This document shows, piece by piece, positions 14,393 through 25,262 of a DNA stretch of 64,000 nt. Numbering within the stretch: the stretch's first letter is position 1; every line of letters starts with the position of its first letter. Origin of the DNA: Aquanectria penicillioides (Eukaryota; Ascomycota; Sordariomycetes; Hypocreales; Nectriaceae). A program made the translations under genes and the position numbers. The notes beneath the pieces were generated by a model that did not search any database, was not told where the DNA came from, and was given only the letters and a program-made list of their open reading frames with translations. The DNA lies in contig PYIU01000001.1 of the NCBI GenBank assembly GCA_003415625.1, positions 6,884,210 to 6,948,209 of the forward strand, written 5' to 3'.

Positions 14393-14439
14393 TTTATTAT
14401 TGTGAATAGTAATAGTTGTTAGTGCCTTTAGCATTACTT
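14393..14439. repeat. MULE right terminal inverted repeat
   Basis: Inverted partner of 11697-11743, immediately followed by the second copy of the target duplication tattaaaa (14440-14447). Confidence 0.75.
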
Positions 14440-14575
14440 TATTAAAATATAATTGTTTTAAGAACTTTTTTATAAAAGAAAAACCTTTAAAGTTTAATAT
14501 ATTTTATTTATATTTAAATAAATAAAGAACTTTTATACTTTTAAATTCTTTATATAAATAAATAGTTTTTTTTTT
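14440..14575 (-). mobile_element. Minus-strand LINE, second piece
   Basis: The reverse complement matches the LINE at about 34700-34845 (the 'tatttaaatataaataaaatatattaaacttta' region, given here by position 14480-14520). It continues the copy interrupted at 11696. It ends in atag followed by ten T (14562-14575), which recurs at 25044-25056, where the same LINE continues. Confidence 0.7.
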
Positions 14576-14778
14576 CTAGCAATACTATCTACTTTAGGTA
14601 AATAGAATATTTTAATAATAGCACTAAACTAAATTCTAATCTAACACTCCTCTATAGAGAGCCTACATTAAGTCCACTATTATATTAAATAAAGGTTTTT
14701 ATTCTATTAATATAGTTTTTTCCTTTATTTATATAATATAAAAGCACTATTTACCTTATAGGTCTATAGAGTATAAAT
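14576..14778 (+). mobile_element. Short 5'-truncated LINE 3' end, plus strand
   Basis: From about 14597 this matches the last ~180 bp of the LINE: 'gtaaatagaatattttaa', then the terminus 'ggtctatagagtataaataaa' at 14760. It retains more C/G than its neighbours (for example 14640-14673), so it is somewhat less mutated. It lacks the hairpin and microsatellite, so truncation lies just after the hairpin. Confidence 0.7.
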
Positions 14779-17700
14779 AAATAGGGTAATAGCCTTACTA
14801 AATGCAAGCATTAAACTCTATATTAGGGCAGCCTTAAGGAATAAGGGTTAGGTATAAAATAGAATAAAGGCAAAATATATAATAAAAGAAAGAAAGTATT
14901 ATTAAGCATTAATAAAGAAAAGAGATTAAATTAATTAATTCTATATATAGCTAAAGAAATTAAATATAATAAGGATTAATATTTAATATAATTTAGGTAA
15001 TATATTTTAATTTAATAGTAAACTTATTTATTTTATAATACCTTAAGTTCTTGCTTAATAGTAAGAAGTTTTATTTTTATAGCTTAGCATTATTATACTA
15101 TTAAGTATATATTAGATTTACTTTATTTATATTTAAATTAAGCATTATAAAGAAGCTTTTAATTAATATCTCTATTATAGTAAAGTTTAATTGCTTTAGC
15201 CTTTTAAAAGGGGTCTATTTTAATACTACTAATAGTAGCCTTTTTATAGATAAAGCTAGTAATAAAAATGCTAAAGATATTAGTAATAATTATAGTGCTA
15301 CTATTAGATTTATTAGTATTATTAATAGGGCTATATTTACTATATTAATAAAGTTAATTAGCATTATAGCTATAATTAAAATTAATTTATTTAATTTTTT
15401 GCTTTTTTGCTTAAAAGGCAATAAGAACTTTATTATTATTTTAAAATAAATAGTAAGGACTTTTTTTAATATCTTTTCTATTATTATAGGGCTATTAATA
15501 GTACCTATAATAAATATAGTAAATCTATTTAATAAGAATTAATTACTTAATATAATAATAAAGATATAGTCTTTTTTATTTATTAATAGGTTTACTATAA
15601 GGTTATAGTTAAGTAATTTAATAATCTTATTAGTATAGTAATATATAGTGCTTAATCTAAAGTATATATCTTTTATCTTTATTATTAATTTATAGAGGTA
15701 TTAATATAGATTAATAATAATTAAAAGGAGTATAAAGACTTAAAAGGGGTATTAATTAAACTTTAATTCTTTTTTTAGTAATTTTAGCTAAATATATAAA
15801 GCTAATTAAATAAAGCTATAATATTTTAGTTAAATATTAAAAAATTTATTATTAAGCTTTTCCTTTAGTAAAAGGTTTTAGCTTAAGCTAATAATAGATT
15901 TAATAAAGCTTATATTAAGGTTTATTATATAAAAGTTAGATTAAAAGGCAATTATTTTAGCTAAAATGCTATATTTTATATTATTATTAAGGACTTAAAG
16001 AAAGTATAGAAAGGGCATACAATTAAATTAAAAGCTTTTAAACCTAAACTAATACAATTTTATAGTTATATATTTATTTAATTTTATCTTTAGCTTTATT
16101 AATATTTATAATTTTCTATTTTAGTTTATATAAATGCACTTTATTATTTATATTCTATTATTACTTTATTTAATCTTCTTCTTTTATAGTTTAGCTATAA
16201 AGGTTTAGGATTAAGCTAAAGAAAGTTATTATTAAACTTCTTTCTTAATTATTAGTAGCTTAAAGGCATTTATAGAATGCAATTATAAGCTATAGCAAAA
16301 GGGTAATTTTAATAATACTAATAGTTTTAATGCTTAATCCTTTAAGCTAATAGTTTTATTTTTTAAAATAAAAAGTAAATATTTACTATATTTAGGCAAT
16401 AAACTATATAGATATATTAAGGCTAAGGCCTTTAGTATAATTAAATAGGCCTTACTATTATAGAAAATAAAAGGCTTTTAAAGAGATTATAATATAGTTA
16501 ATAAAATTAAAGTTAATAATACCTAAATGAATATATCTTTTATATTCTTTAAGGCTATTTAAAGTTAATAAATATATTAAGGCTTTATATATTAAAGATA
16601 GTATAATATATTTATAGTAGCTTTATATTAAGTTATATATTTATATAATAGTATATCTTAAGGTAAATATCTTTTTTAAGGCAAAAGGTTAAAATAATAA
16701 GTAGTTTTTAATAATTAATAATTTAATATTAAGTAAGATATTCTATTTATATTTATAATATTTTATTTTATTAGTTTTTATTTATAATATATATAATATT
16801 AAGTATTTATATTTATAGTATATTTATAAAGCTTAAATTTAATTTAAAGTTAAGCTAAAGGCTATATTAATAGCTTTTGCCTATTTATTTAAGGATATTT
16901 TATAATACCTTATAGTATAGTAATATAAGGCTTTTAAAGGTCTTTTTATTATAGTTAAATTATATCTTTTTATATATATAGTTAATATATAAAGCTATAA
17001 AAGTAAAGATATATATTAATACTAAATGGATTATATATAAAAGCAATTATATATATTAGTATTTATTATATCTATTTATATTATTATATATAAAGTATAT
17101 TTACTAAAAATGCTTTAAGTAATTAATAAATAAATAACTATCTTTATAGTATTAAAATACCTATATATAAAGGCATTAATTTTTAGTAATTATATTTTAA
17201 TTATAAAATTATTATTATTTTATTATATTTTATAATATCTTAAGGTCTTAATAAATTGCTTAAGGATTTAAAATTGCTATTTATTATTAAAGAGTTATAA
17301 TAGTAGCACTATAATAGATTAATTAAAGATCTTAGCCTATAGACTAGCTTTATTAATACTAATAATAGCTAATAGATTATTAAGGCTCTATAAAAGGCAG
17401 TTTTATAAAAGGCTATTAATTAGCTAATTATAGATTTTAAGCTTTAAATATTATTTATAACTATAAGCAGCTAATAGTTAGGTATAAAGTAAAGAGAAGC
17501 TATTAATAGCTAAATAGATATAAATAAAATTATTAGTAAAAATGCAATTTAGCCTTTATAAAGCTTAAATTAAGTTAATTAATTTAAGCTATTTAGCAAT
17601 AAAGATTATAATAATGCATTTAGGCTAAATATATATATTTAGTATTTAATTAATAATTATATATATAAATTATATTAATTTTAATTAAGCTAAAGCAATT

Positions 17701-17999
17701 ATTTTCTATACTATTTTTAGTTTAATCTATAAAAGTAATATTATTAAATAAAGATTTATAGTTATTAATATTTTTAACCTTTTCTATAGTAAGTCTTAAA
17801 ATCACTTAAGTATTTAAATTATATATTTTATTTAATATTGCTAGTATTCTTAAAGCTATTAATATTATTAATATTAAGTTTTAATTTAATTATATAGTAA
17901 ATACTTTAATTTATATAATAATAGATTTTAAATTAATTTAAATACTTAAATTATATAGTTTTATTAAATATATTAAAAATGCTAAAAGTATTAAAAATA
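14779..17999. other. AT-rich region inside the 10.5-kb insertion, content unassigned
   Basis: RIP-degraded DNA with scattered surviving GC words (14800-14850, 15190-15240, 16270-16420). No domain was recognised in any frame that I read, and I found no second copy in the window. It may belong to the upstream part of the Helitron-like element that follows, or to an additional element. Confidence 0.4.
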
Positions 18000-20900
18000 C
18001 TAATAAAAATACTAAAAATACTAAAGCTAATATTATATTAAGCTATATTAAGTCTATTAAGGCTAAATATACCTTTACTTTATAAAAGTTTTATTATAGT
18101 AAAGTAAATATAAAGTAAAGTAATAGCTTATTATTCTATAAATATAATATTAAGTATAGTATAGCTAAAGTATAAGCAATATTTATAAATTTAAAAAAGA
18201 AAAAGAAATATAAAAAATAAATATAGCTATACTTTTAGTTAATAGAAGTCTACTATTATAAAATAGTATAAGAAATTATATAAAGCAATTAATTACTTAA
18301 AAGAATAATTTATTAAAAAGAAAAGACTTTTTAATAGCTAAAAGTAATATAATATTATATTACTTAAGCAATAAATTATAAATATAATCTTTTTTTATAG
18401 TGCTTTTTATAATATAAATACTCTTTTTATTAAAATATATTTTTTATACTATTAAAAATGCAATAAATAAGAGCTATAATTAATTAAATAGAAGGATTAG
18501 CTTAGCTTTTCTTTTAATAGAGCATTTAAAAGTATATAGTTATATAAGGATTGCTTTATCTTTAGTTATAATATAGAGCTTTATATAGAGTATACTGCTA
18601 AGATTAATAAAGGGAGGCTAAGCTATTATAGTTATCTTTATAAGTAGCTTTAATATAAGCATTCTTTTCTTAAGGTTTTTAATAGCTTAATATTAATAAA
18701 GAAAAAGCTTATTGCTATTAGCTCTTTATTTAGCTTTATTATATAAATTAATATTCTTAATAGGCTAAAGTAAAGTGCCTATATCTATTATATATAAGGC
18801 TATATCTATATCTTTTTAAGTAGTATATAAAATATAGTTATTAAGGTCTTGCCTTATCCTTTAGTAAAGGTATTTAAGAATATTTATATCTTTTAGTATA
18901 GATTAAAGAAGCTAATGCTTTAGGATCTATTTAAAATAATATTAATATAGCAATAAATAGTAAAAAGGGCTTTATAATAGCTAATTCTTAATAACTTACT
19001 TTATTTTAAGATTTAAGTAAATTAGGCTAAATTAAATAATTAAAAAGATATACCTTATAGTATTTTAAGGCTTTTATATAAGTATATAAAGCAATAGGAG
19101 CTATTAATATAGAAAAAGGTATAAATAATATATATTATTCCCTTAATTAAGTATAGCTTACTAAATAATTTTAGTTTTTATATTAATAATTTTATATTTA
19201 TATTATAGACTAAAAAGCAATATATTTTTTTAAGGCTAAATAGTAATAGCAATAGTAATAGCAATAATAATAAAATAATAAAGAAAAATAGCTTTAATAA
19301 ATTAAGCTAAAACAATTTTAAGGCAATAGGGCTTAATATTTATATTAATAAAATATTATTTTTTAATATATTTTTATTAAATACTATACTTAAAGTTATA
19401 GATATTAAGAAATTGCAATTTACTATTAATATTATTATAAAATATATTAATTTAATAGCACTAAGGTTAATAAAGCTTAAAGTAGGCAATATAAGCATAT
19501 AGGTCTATAAGGGCTTTAGTAGCTCTTATATTTATTTAGACTGTAATTAAAGGTATATTAACTTAAATAATCTATTATACTTTCTTAAGGTATTTTTAAC
19601 TCTTTTTCTTTAGGGCATTAAAGGTCCTTACTGTATTAAAAAGGCAGCTATATATTAGGCAGCTAGTAATATAAAAGAAAAGGTTAAGGATTAAGGCTAA
19701 AGCAATAGTAATAGTAATAGTAATAGTAATAGTAAAGGCAATAGTAATAAAATTAATAATACTTAAGGCAATATAGCTATTACTATTACTACTATTAGGT
19801 ATAAATAGATATAAATAAATAGTAGCCTTAGCCTTATTAATTCTTAAAATATAATGCTAAAGGTATAAGCTAAAGTAATAATTAAGCATTATAGTAGCTA
19901 GTTTAAGAGCTATTATACTTTTACCTTTTTTATTTTTAATATTTTAATACAGTTTTATAATTATAGTATAAATATAGTAAGTATAAGGCAATTTAATTTT
20001 TTTAGGGTTAAGGCAATTATATAGTCCTTAATATTTAAGTGCTTTATTTAAGCTAATATAAAGCTAAAAAGGAATAGTAAAATTAATAATAAAGAGATTA
20101 ATAAGCTTTTATATAGTTTATTTATTTATAGATATTAATAGCCTATATTTAAGAAAGTATAGCTATATATATAAAAAGAGCTATAATTTAATATTATTTA
20201 TAAAAGTATATTAATAATTTAGCTAATATTAAACTCTTTTAATATTATTAATGCTATTAAATTATATTTAGCTATATATAATAAGTATTATTTTAAGAAA
20301 ATAAAAAGGGTTTTATTAAATTTAGGCAGTAATAATTATAATAAAATTAAGCTTATAATCTTTAATTTAATAAGCTTAATGCTTTTTTTTTATTAAAAAG
20401 TCTTTTTATTTTTTAAATATTATATAAAGATTAATTAAAATTTAGTCTTTAGCTATATTAAGCAGTACTATAGTATTATAGAGATAAATAAATATAATGC
20501 ATTATATATTTATTCTTTACTATAATTATAAAGTAATTTTAGCTTAATCTCTTTAATTACTAAAGATTTTAAAATAAAAGATAATACTACTATAGTATTT
20601 TACTATAAAGTTATATAGTATATAAATAGTATTTTTATTAAAGTATATAATAGTTTTAGCTTAAAAGATCAATTTAATTTAAGGTTTTAATTAATAAATT
20701 AAATTAATATTAATATTTAATATAAATAAAATCTTAATAAAAATAAAGTATTTAATAATCTTAATTAAATATTTATAGTTAATAATATTAATTATTTAAT
20801 AGTATTGCCTATTTAACTTTTTATTATATTTAAGAAAAAGGCTAATTTTATAGTATATAAAATATAATACTATAAGTATATCTATTTATATTTAAAGTAT

Positions 20901-23900
20901 TTACTTTATAAATTATTAATAAAGCAATATAAAAGAAAAAAGAAGTATTACTTTAAGGCATTATAGGACTTTATGCTTAAGACTTTCTTTAATATTAATA
21001 GTATTCTATAGCTAATATAATAGCATTTATTTATTAATTAATAAAATAAAGTATTAGCAATTAGCCTATAATATAACTATAATATTTTATTTATTAGTAT
21101 ATAGACTTATATATTAGCCCTTATATACTATTTAATAAACTATATAAGTAAAGTAAAGGATCTATTATAAAAGCAAGCTATAGCTATAGTGCAGCTCTTC
21201 TTATAGTTATAATTGCGCTTTATTGCTGCTTTTATTTTAGCCTTAGCTTTAGCTTTTGCTTTTGCTTTTACTTCTTTTTCTTCTATTGCTGCTATTACTA
21301 CTACTGCCACTACTGCTTCTGCTTTTGCTAATACTTAAGTTTTAGGCAATAAAATTTTAGCTAAAGCAAATAAAAGCTATTAGTTTTTACTTAAAGTTAT
21401 AAATTATATCTTTATAAAGTAGCCCCTTTTATATATTAAGGTTATTATTAGTTTTTTATAGTATTTTAAGGAGTATATTAATATAAATAAATAATTATTT
21501 ATTAATATAATAGCTTTATATTAAAGGTTATTTTAATAATAAGCTTGCTTATATATAGCTAATAGTATACTAACTATAAAGGCAAATGCTTAATTTAAAT
21601 TTAAGCCTATTTTAATAGCTACTATAAATAAAAAGCTATTAAATCTTAATATATATTTATATTAAGGCCTTATGCTTTAGGATCTATATCTCTATAATTA
21701 CTTTATTATTATTTGCATTTAAAGGGGCTTTTTATTTAAGTAAGGGTACTATATACTATTTAAGGCTAATTAAACCTATAGTATTAGCTAGATTTAGGTA
21801 TTGCGCCCTTTTATAAAGCTTACTATATTTTACTTAAATAGCTATATAAATATAAACTTTAACTATAAAAATAAAAAAGAGAATTACTTTTAAAGGTAAG
21901 TAAGTATTAATGCTAAATAGGGCCTTATTATATATATAAGTATAAAAAAAAGAAAGTTTAAGTAAATAATTTAAAAAGCTAATTTAAGTAATTAATAGAT
22001 AGGCCTAAGGCTTTAGTTTAATACTTTAGGCTTTTTATTTTATAGAAAGACTTTTTAAATAATAGCAATAAAAAGAATATTATAATAATTTAATATAGGT
22101 ATTAGGCAGCCTTAATTAAGCGCTTTTGCTTTATTGCAGGCAATATTTAAGTGCTAAAGAAATTAATAAAGAATATATAAAAGAATATAAAGCAATAGGC
22201 AGTATATAAAGGCAATAAATTTAATAGAGTTAATACTAATGCTAATAAGAATAAAGCTAAGGCTAAGCCTAACTATTAGTTTTTTATAATAAAATTAATT
22301 AATTAATATTAATTTAATTAATTAAATAGTATTATATAGCTTAAAGATACTTTAAGGGCTATAATAAGCTTTAATTAATTTATAGTTAAATTGCTTAATA
22401 TTTTAATGGCCTTTTAATAATTAAATAAGTTTTAATTTAAAATAATTAAAGCTTTTATTAATAGTATAAAAATTAATAATGCTTTTTTTATAAAAATAAC
22501 TATTACTAAAAGCAATAATTTAAGTATAGCTAATATAAAGCTACTTAATATTGCTAAGCTATAAGCAATTAAGTCTATTTAATATAATACCTTTAAGGAG
22601 ATTAAATAATAGATTTAAAGGATTAGCTTAAATATAAATACTATTATAGAGATTGCCTTAAAATTAAGTATAGCTATTATTAATATTTTAATTAAATTTA
22701 ATAAAAAGCTATTAGCAATTAATTAAATAAATATAAAAAAAGCTATTTAAAGGCCTAATATTAATATTATATTTAGGCCTTTTATAACCTTTATATAGGC
22801 TGGCTATAACCTTATAGTAAGCTATATACTTAATAAGCAATAGTATATAGCCTTATTTTTTATATATTAATACTTTAATTGCCTTAAGTAGCCTAAAGGC
22901 AAGCTTAAAAGCAAAAATAATATATAGCTATATATATTTTTAGGCAATAAAGGCAATATAAATAAATTATAAGTAATTAATGCACTTTTTATATTATTTA
23001 AAAGAAAAGATATTAGCTATAGGCTTTTATTAATAGTAATATTTAGCACTACTATTACTTAAATTAATAGCATTACTATTTATTTAGCCTATAGTATTAA
23101 TAAGGCAATAGCTAATATAAATAAAGCTAATTTTAATAGATTTAATATAAGCTTATATATTATAGATAGTAAGAAGCTAATATATTAATATAATAAATAG
23201 GCCTTTATTATTAATAAAGTTAATATACTTAAGTCCTTAATCTTTATTTAGCTTAATTATTACTTTAAGTAGCTATATAATAGTAAAGTTAATTTTAGTA
23301 ATATATTAATTATTTTTCTTTTTAATAACTTTTATTAATTCTATTTAATTTAAAATAGATTTATTATTTTTTTAGCTTTTTTAATTAAATAGTATATAAG
23401 CTAAAGCAAATAGTATTATATTTAAAATAAAGCCTATTTATTATAATTAAAGTTTATAATTATTATTATACTTAATAAATAGGTTTATTTAATAAAGAAT
23501 ATTAAGCTATAAGCTTTATTATTATATATTTACTATAGCATTTAGGATTAAATAAATATTAACCTTTTAAATTAATAGTATTACTATAAGGGCTAGTTAG
23601 TTCTATAGAAAATAGGCATTATAATAGTTATACCTTTAAACTAAAACTATTAATGCCTTAACTTTAAGGGATGCCTTATATTTAATAGAAACTATTAGCA
23701 CTTTATATAGGTCTTTTTATTAAAGCATTTATAAAGGGATAGTAGCCTTAAGAAGAAAGAGGCTTTATTTATAATAAAGATTAATAATAATAGCAATATC
23801 TTTATGCCTATTATCTTTATCTTTATACTTAATATACTAATAATTATAATATAGAATATTTATTAAGGCCTTAAGGTAGTTAATAGGGCTAGCTATAAGG

Positions 23901-24460
23901 CTATTAGCGCTATATTAAATAAGGCATACTTTAGCTATTATATCTCTAAAAGCCTTATTATATACTTTAGGCCTTCTATAGGGCTATTACTTATTAATAA
24001 AACTATAGACAGCTTTAAGTTTAAGTGTATGCCTTAAGGTATAGTCTTATTAATGCTTATTTTTATAATTATACTATATATTAATAAAAAAGCTAGAAAA
24101 TAGCTATAGTAGTAGTATAATATTACTTATTATAGATTGCTATATATATTAGCATTTGCCTATATAAACTATAAAATATAAGATTATAGTTTAAATTATA
24201 TTAGCCTTAACTTATAAAGCATATAAATAGCAATAGTAAATAAGCATAATATTTTAAGTATATATAATCTATATAGCCTTTATATATAGCTATTGCAATA
24301 TTATATACTTAATAGCATTAAGCTTATTTTAAAGGTTTAAAATAAAGATATAATTAATAATACTATTTTACTAAAAATAGTTATAGTAAAGGTAAGGCTA
24401 AAAGGGCTCTATAATATTACTATAAAAAGAGTATAAAAGCTTCTTTTTATTATTTAATTA
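18000..24460 (+). pseudogene. Degenerate Helitron-type protein with PIF1 helicase (copy 1, large)
   Basis: A collinear plus-strand ghost of over 6 kb. Near 18790-18990 it reads IYYIQGYIYIFLSSIQNIV and onward, matching the 'GHI-x-FPQD' style segment of fungal Helitron N-terminal domains. About 22780-24420 is a PIF1-like helicase: a Walker A relic at 22943-22969 (G-N-K-G-N-I-N-K, Gly codons turned to Asn), then VINALF and SITIYLAYSI near 22975-23100, LLNQ-like and VIPLN segments near 23560-23640, a conserved GLKVVN-like segment near 23870, and SLYIQLLQYYILNSIKLIL at 24270-24330, the decayed SLYVQLSRC-type motif. Stops occur at former Gln, Arg and Trp codons. Exact element ends were not established. 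Confidence 0.65.
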
Positions 24461-24687
24461 TTTTATATATATATATATAATTTTATAATATATATATAAT
24501 ATATAATATAATATAATGCTATTAATAAAAATACTATTAATAAGGTTTAAAAAGATATATATTATATTAATTGTTTTTTTTTTATGCCTTTTATGCCTTT
24601 TTTATAGACCTATAGATCTATAAAACCTAACATTATATAATGCTGCTATATAAAGTTATATAAAGGTCATATAATATAAACTAAAGC
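24461..24687. other. AT-rich tract downstream of the helicase relic
   Basis: Contains TA-dinucleotide runs (24465-24520) and a small inverted repeat tttatag / ctataaa at about 24602-24625 followed by acCTAAC. A hairpin close to a CTRR end is a Helitron 3' feature, but the next base is C and not the usual T, so this is only a weak candidate terminus. Confidence 0.35.
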
Positions 24688-24880
24688 AAATTTCCTAATC
24701 GGGCAGCAGAAGGAAGAAGGCCGGCCCAACCCCCTCGCCCTCGCCGCCGCCGCCGCCGCACGCCAACCAACAACCAAGCAAGCTTGCACCGCCCACTAAG
24801 GCAAAGGCACAAAGGCACACACACACACACACACACGCGCCGCGGCATTACTGGAAAACCTCTCGTTCCTCAAGGCATAG
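24688..24880. repeat. GC-rich tandem duplication, unit 1
   Basis: Starts aaatttcctaatcgggcagc and ends ttcctcaaggcatag. Contains GCC-triplet repeats (24744-24760) and a CA dinucleotide run (24813-24833). It is the less RIP-mutated of two tandem units. No coding meaning is evident: the short open frames through it are low complexity. Confidence 0.8.
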
Positions 24881-24884
24881 AACT

Positions 24885-25047
24885 AAATTTCCTAATTGGG
24901 CAGCAAAAGGAAGAAGGCCGGCCCAATCCCCTTGCCACTGCCACCACCGCCGCACACCAACCAACTAAGCTTGCACCGCCCACTAAGGCAAAGGCATACA
25001 TACACCCCACAGCATTACTGGAAAATCTCTTATTCCTTAAGGCATAG
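24885..25047. repeat. GC-rich tandem duplication, unit 2
   Basis: Starts aaatttcctaattgggcagc and ends ttccttaaggcatag. It follows unit 1 with a 4-bp spacer and is 30 bp shorter, because the GCC and CA runs are contracted. Differences outside the simple repeats are mainly C-to-T or G-to-A, for example tcggg versus ttggg and ctctcgttcctc versus ctcttattcctt. Confidence 0.8.
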
Positions 25048-25262
25048 TTTTTTTTTATTTAAAAAAAAAGATTTTAGCTATTTTTATTTTATTATTTATA
25101 TACTATTTATAAAACTTATATTTAGCTTAATTCTATTAATATTTTTAATTAATTAATTTTTAATTCTTTTTATATTTTCTATTAAAAAGCTAATTAATAA
25201 GCTATTTTTTTAATTTTTATATTAATTTATACTAAAAGCTATTATAATAATAATAATAAATT
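25048..25262 (-). mobile_element. Minus-strand LINE, third piece
   Basis: The reverse complement matches the LINE at about 34470-34690, immediately upstream of the part found at 14440-14575. This makes it the 5'-most remnant of the same minus-strand copy. It begins after the repeated atag-plus-T-run word. Confidence 0.65.

Larger units (their letters stand above)
11697..14439 (+). mobile_element. Mutator-like DNA transposon (MULE), 2743 bp, with TIRs and 8-bp TSD
   Basis: The left end starts gagtaatactaaaggcact (11697). The reverse complement of the right end starts aagtaatgctaaaggcact (from 14439). Similarity continues for about 45-50 bp on each side (11697-11743 and 14393-14439), mostly with transition differences. 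The flanking 8-mer tattaaaa is present at 11689-11696 and 14440-14447. The element separates two pieces of one minus-strand LINE that become contiguous when it is removed. The interior holds a degraded MULE-type transposase. Target duplications of 8-11 bp and TIRs are typical of MULEs. Confidence 0.75.

Noticed and set aside
14440..14778. Head-to-head LINE pieces considered as a twin-priming (5'-inverted) insertion
   Set aside because: The minus-strand piece belongs to a LINE with its own 3' end and tail at 9980, and the plus-strand piece has its own terminus at 14778, so these are two separate insertions.
24602..24632. Hairpin plus CTAA as a firm Helitron 3' terminus
   Set aside because: The following base is C and not T, no matching 5' TC end was found, and short palindromes are frequent in this AT-rich DNA.
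24784..25156. Two overlapping plus-strand open frames of 86-87 codons across the GC-rich tandem duplication
   Set aside because: They are made of the CA and GCC simple repeats and hydrophobic AT-rich sequence; frames are not conserved between the two tandem units, and no domain is seen.
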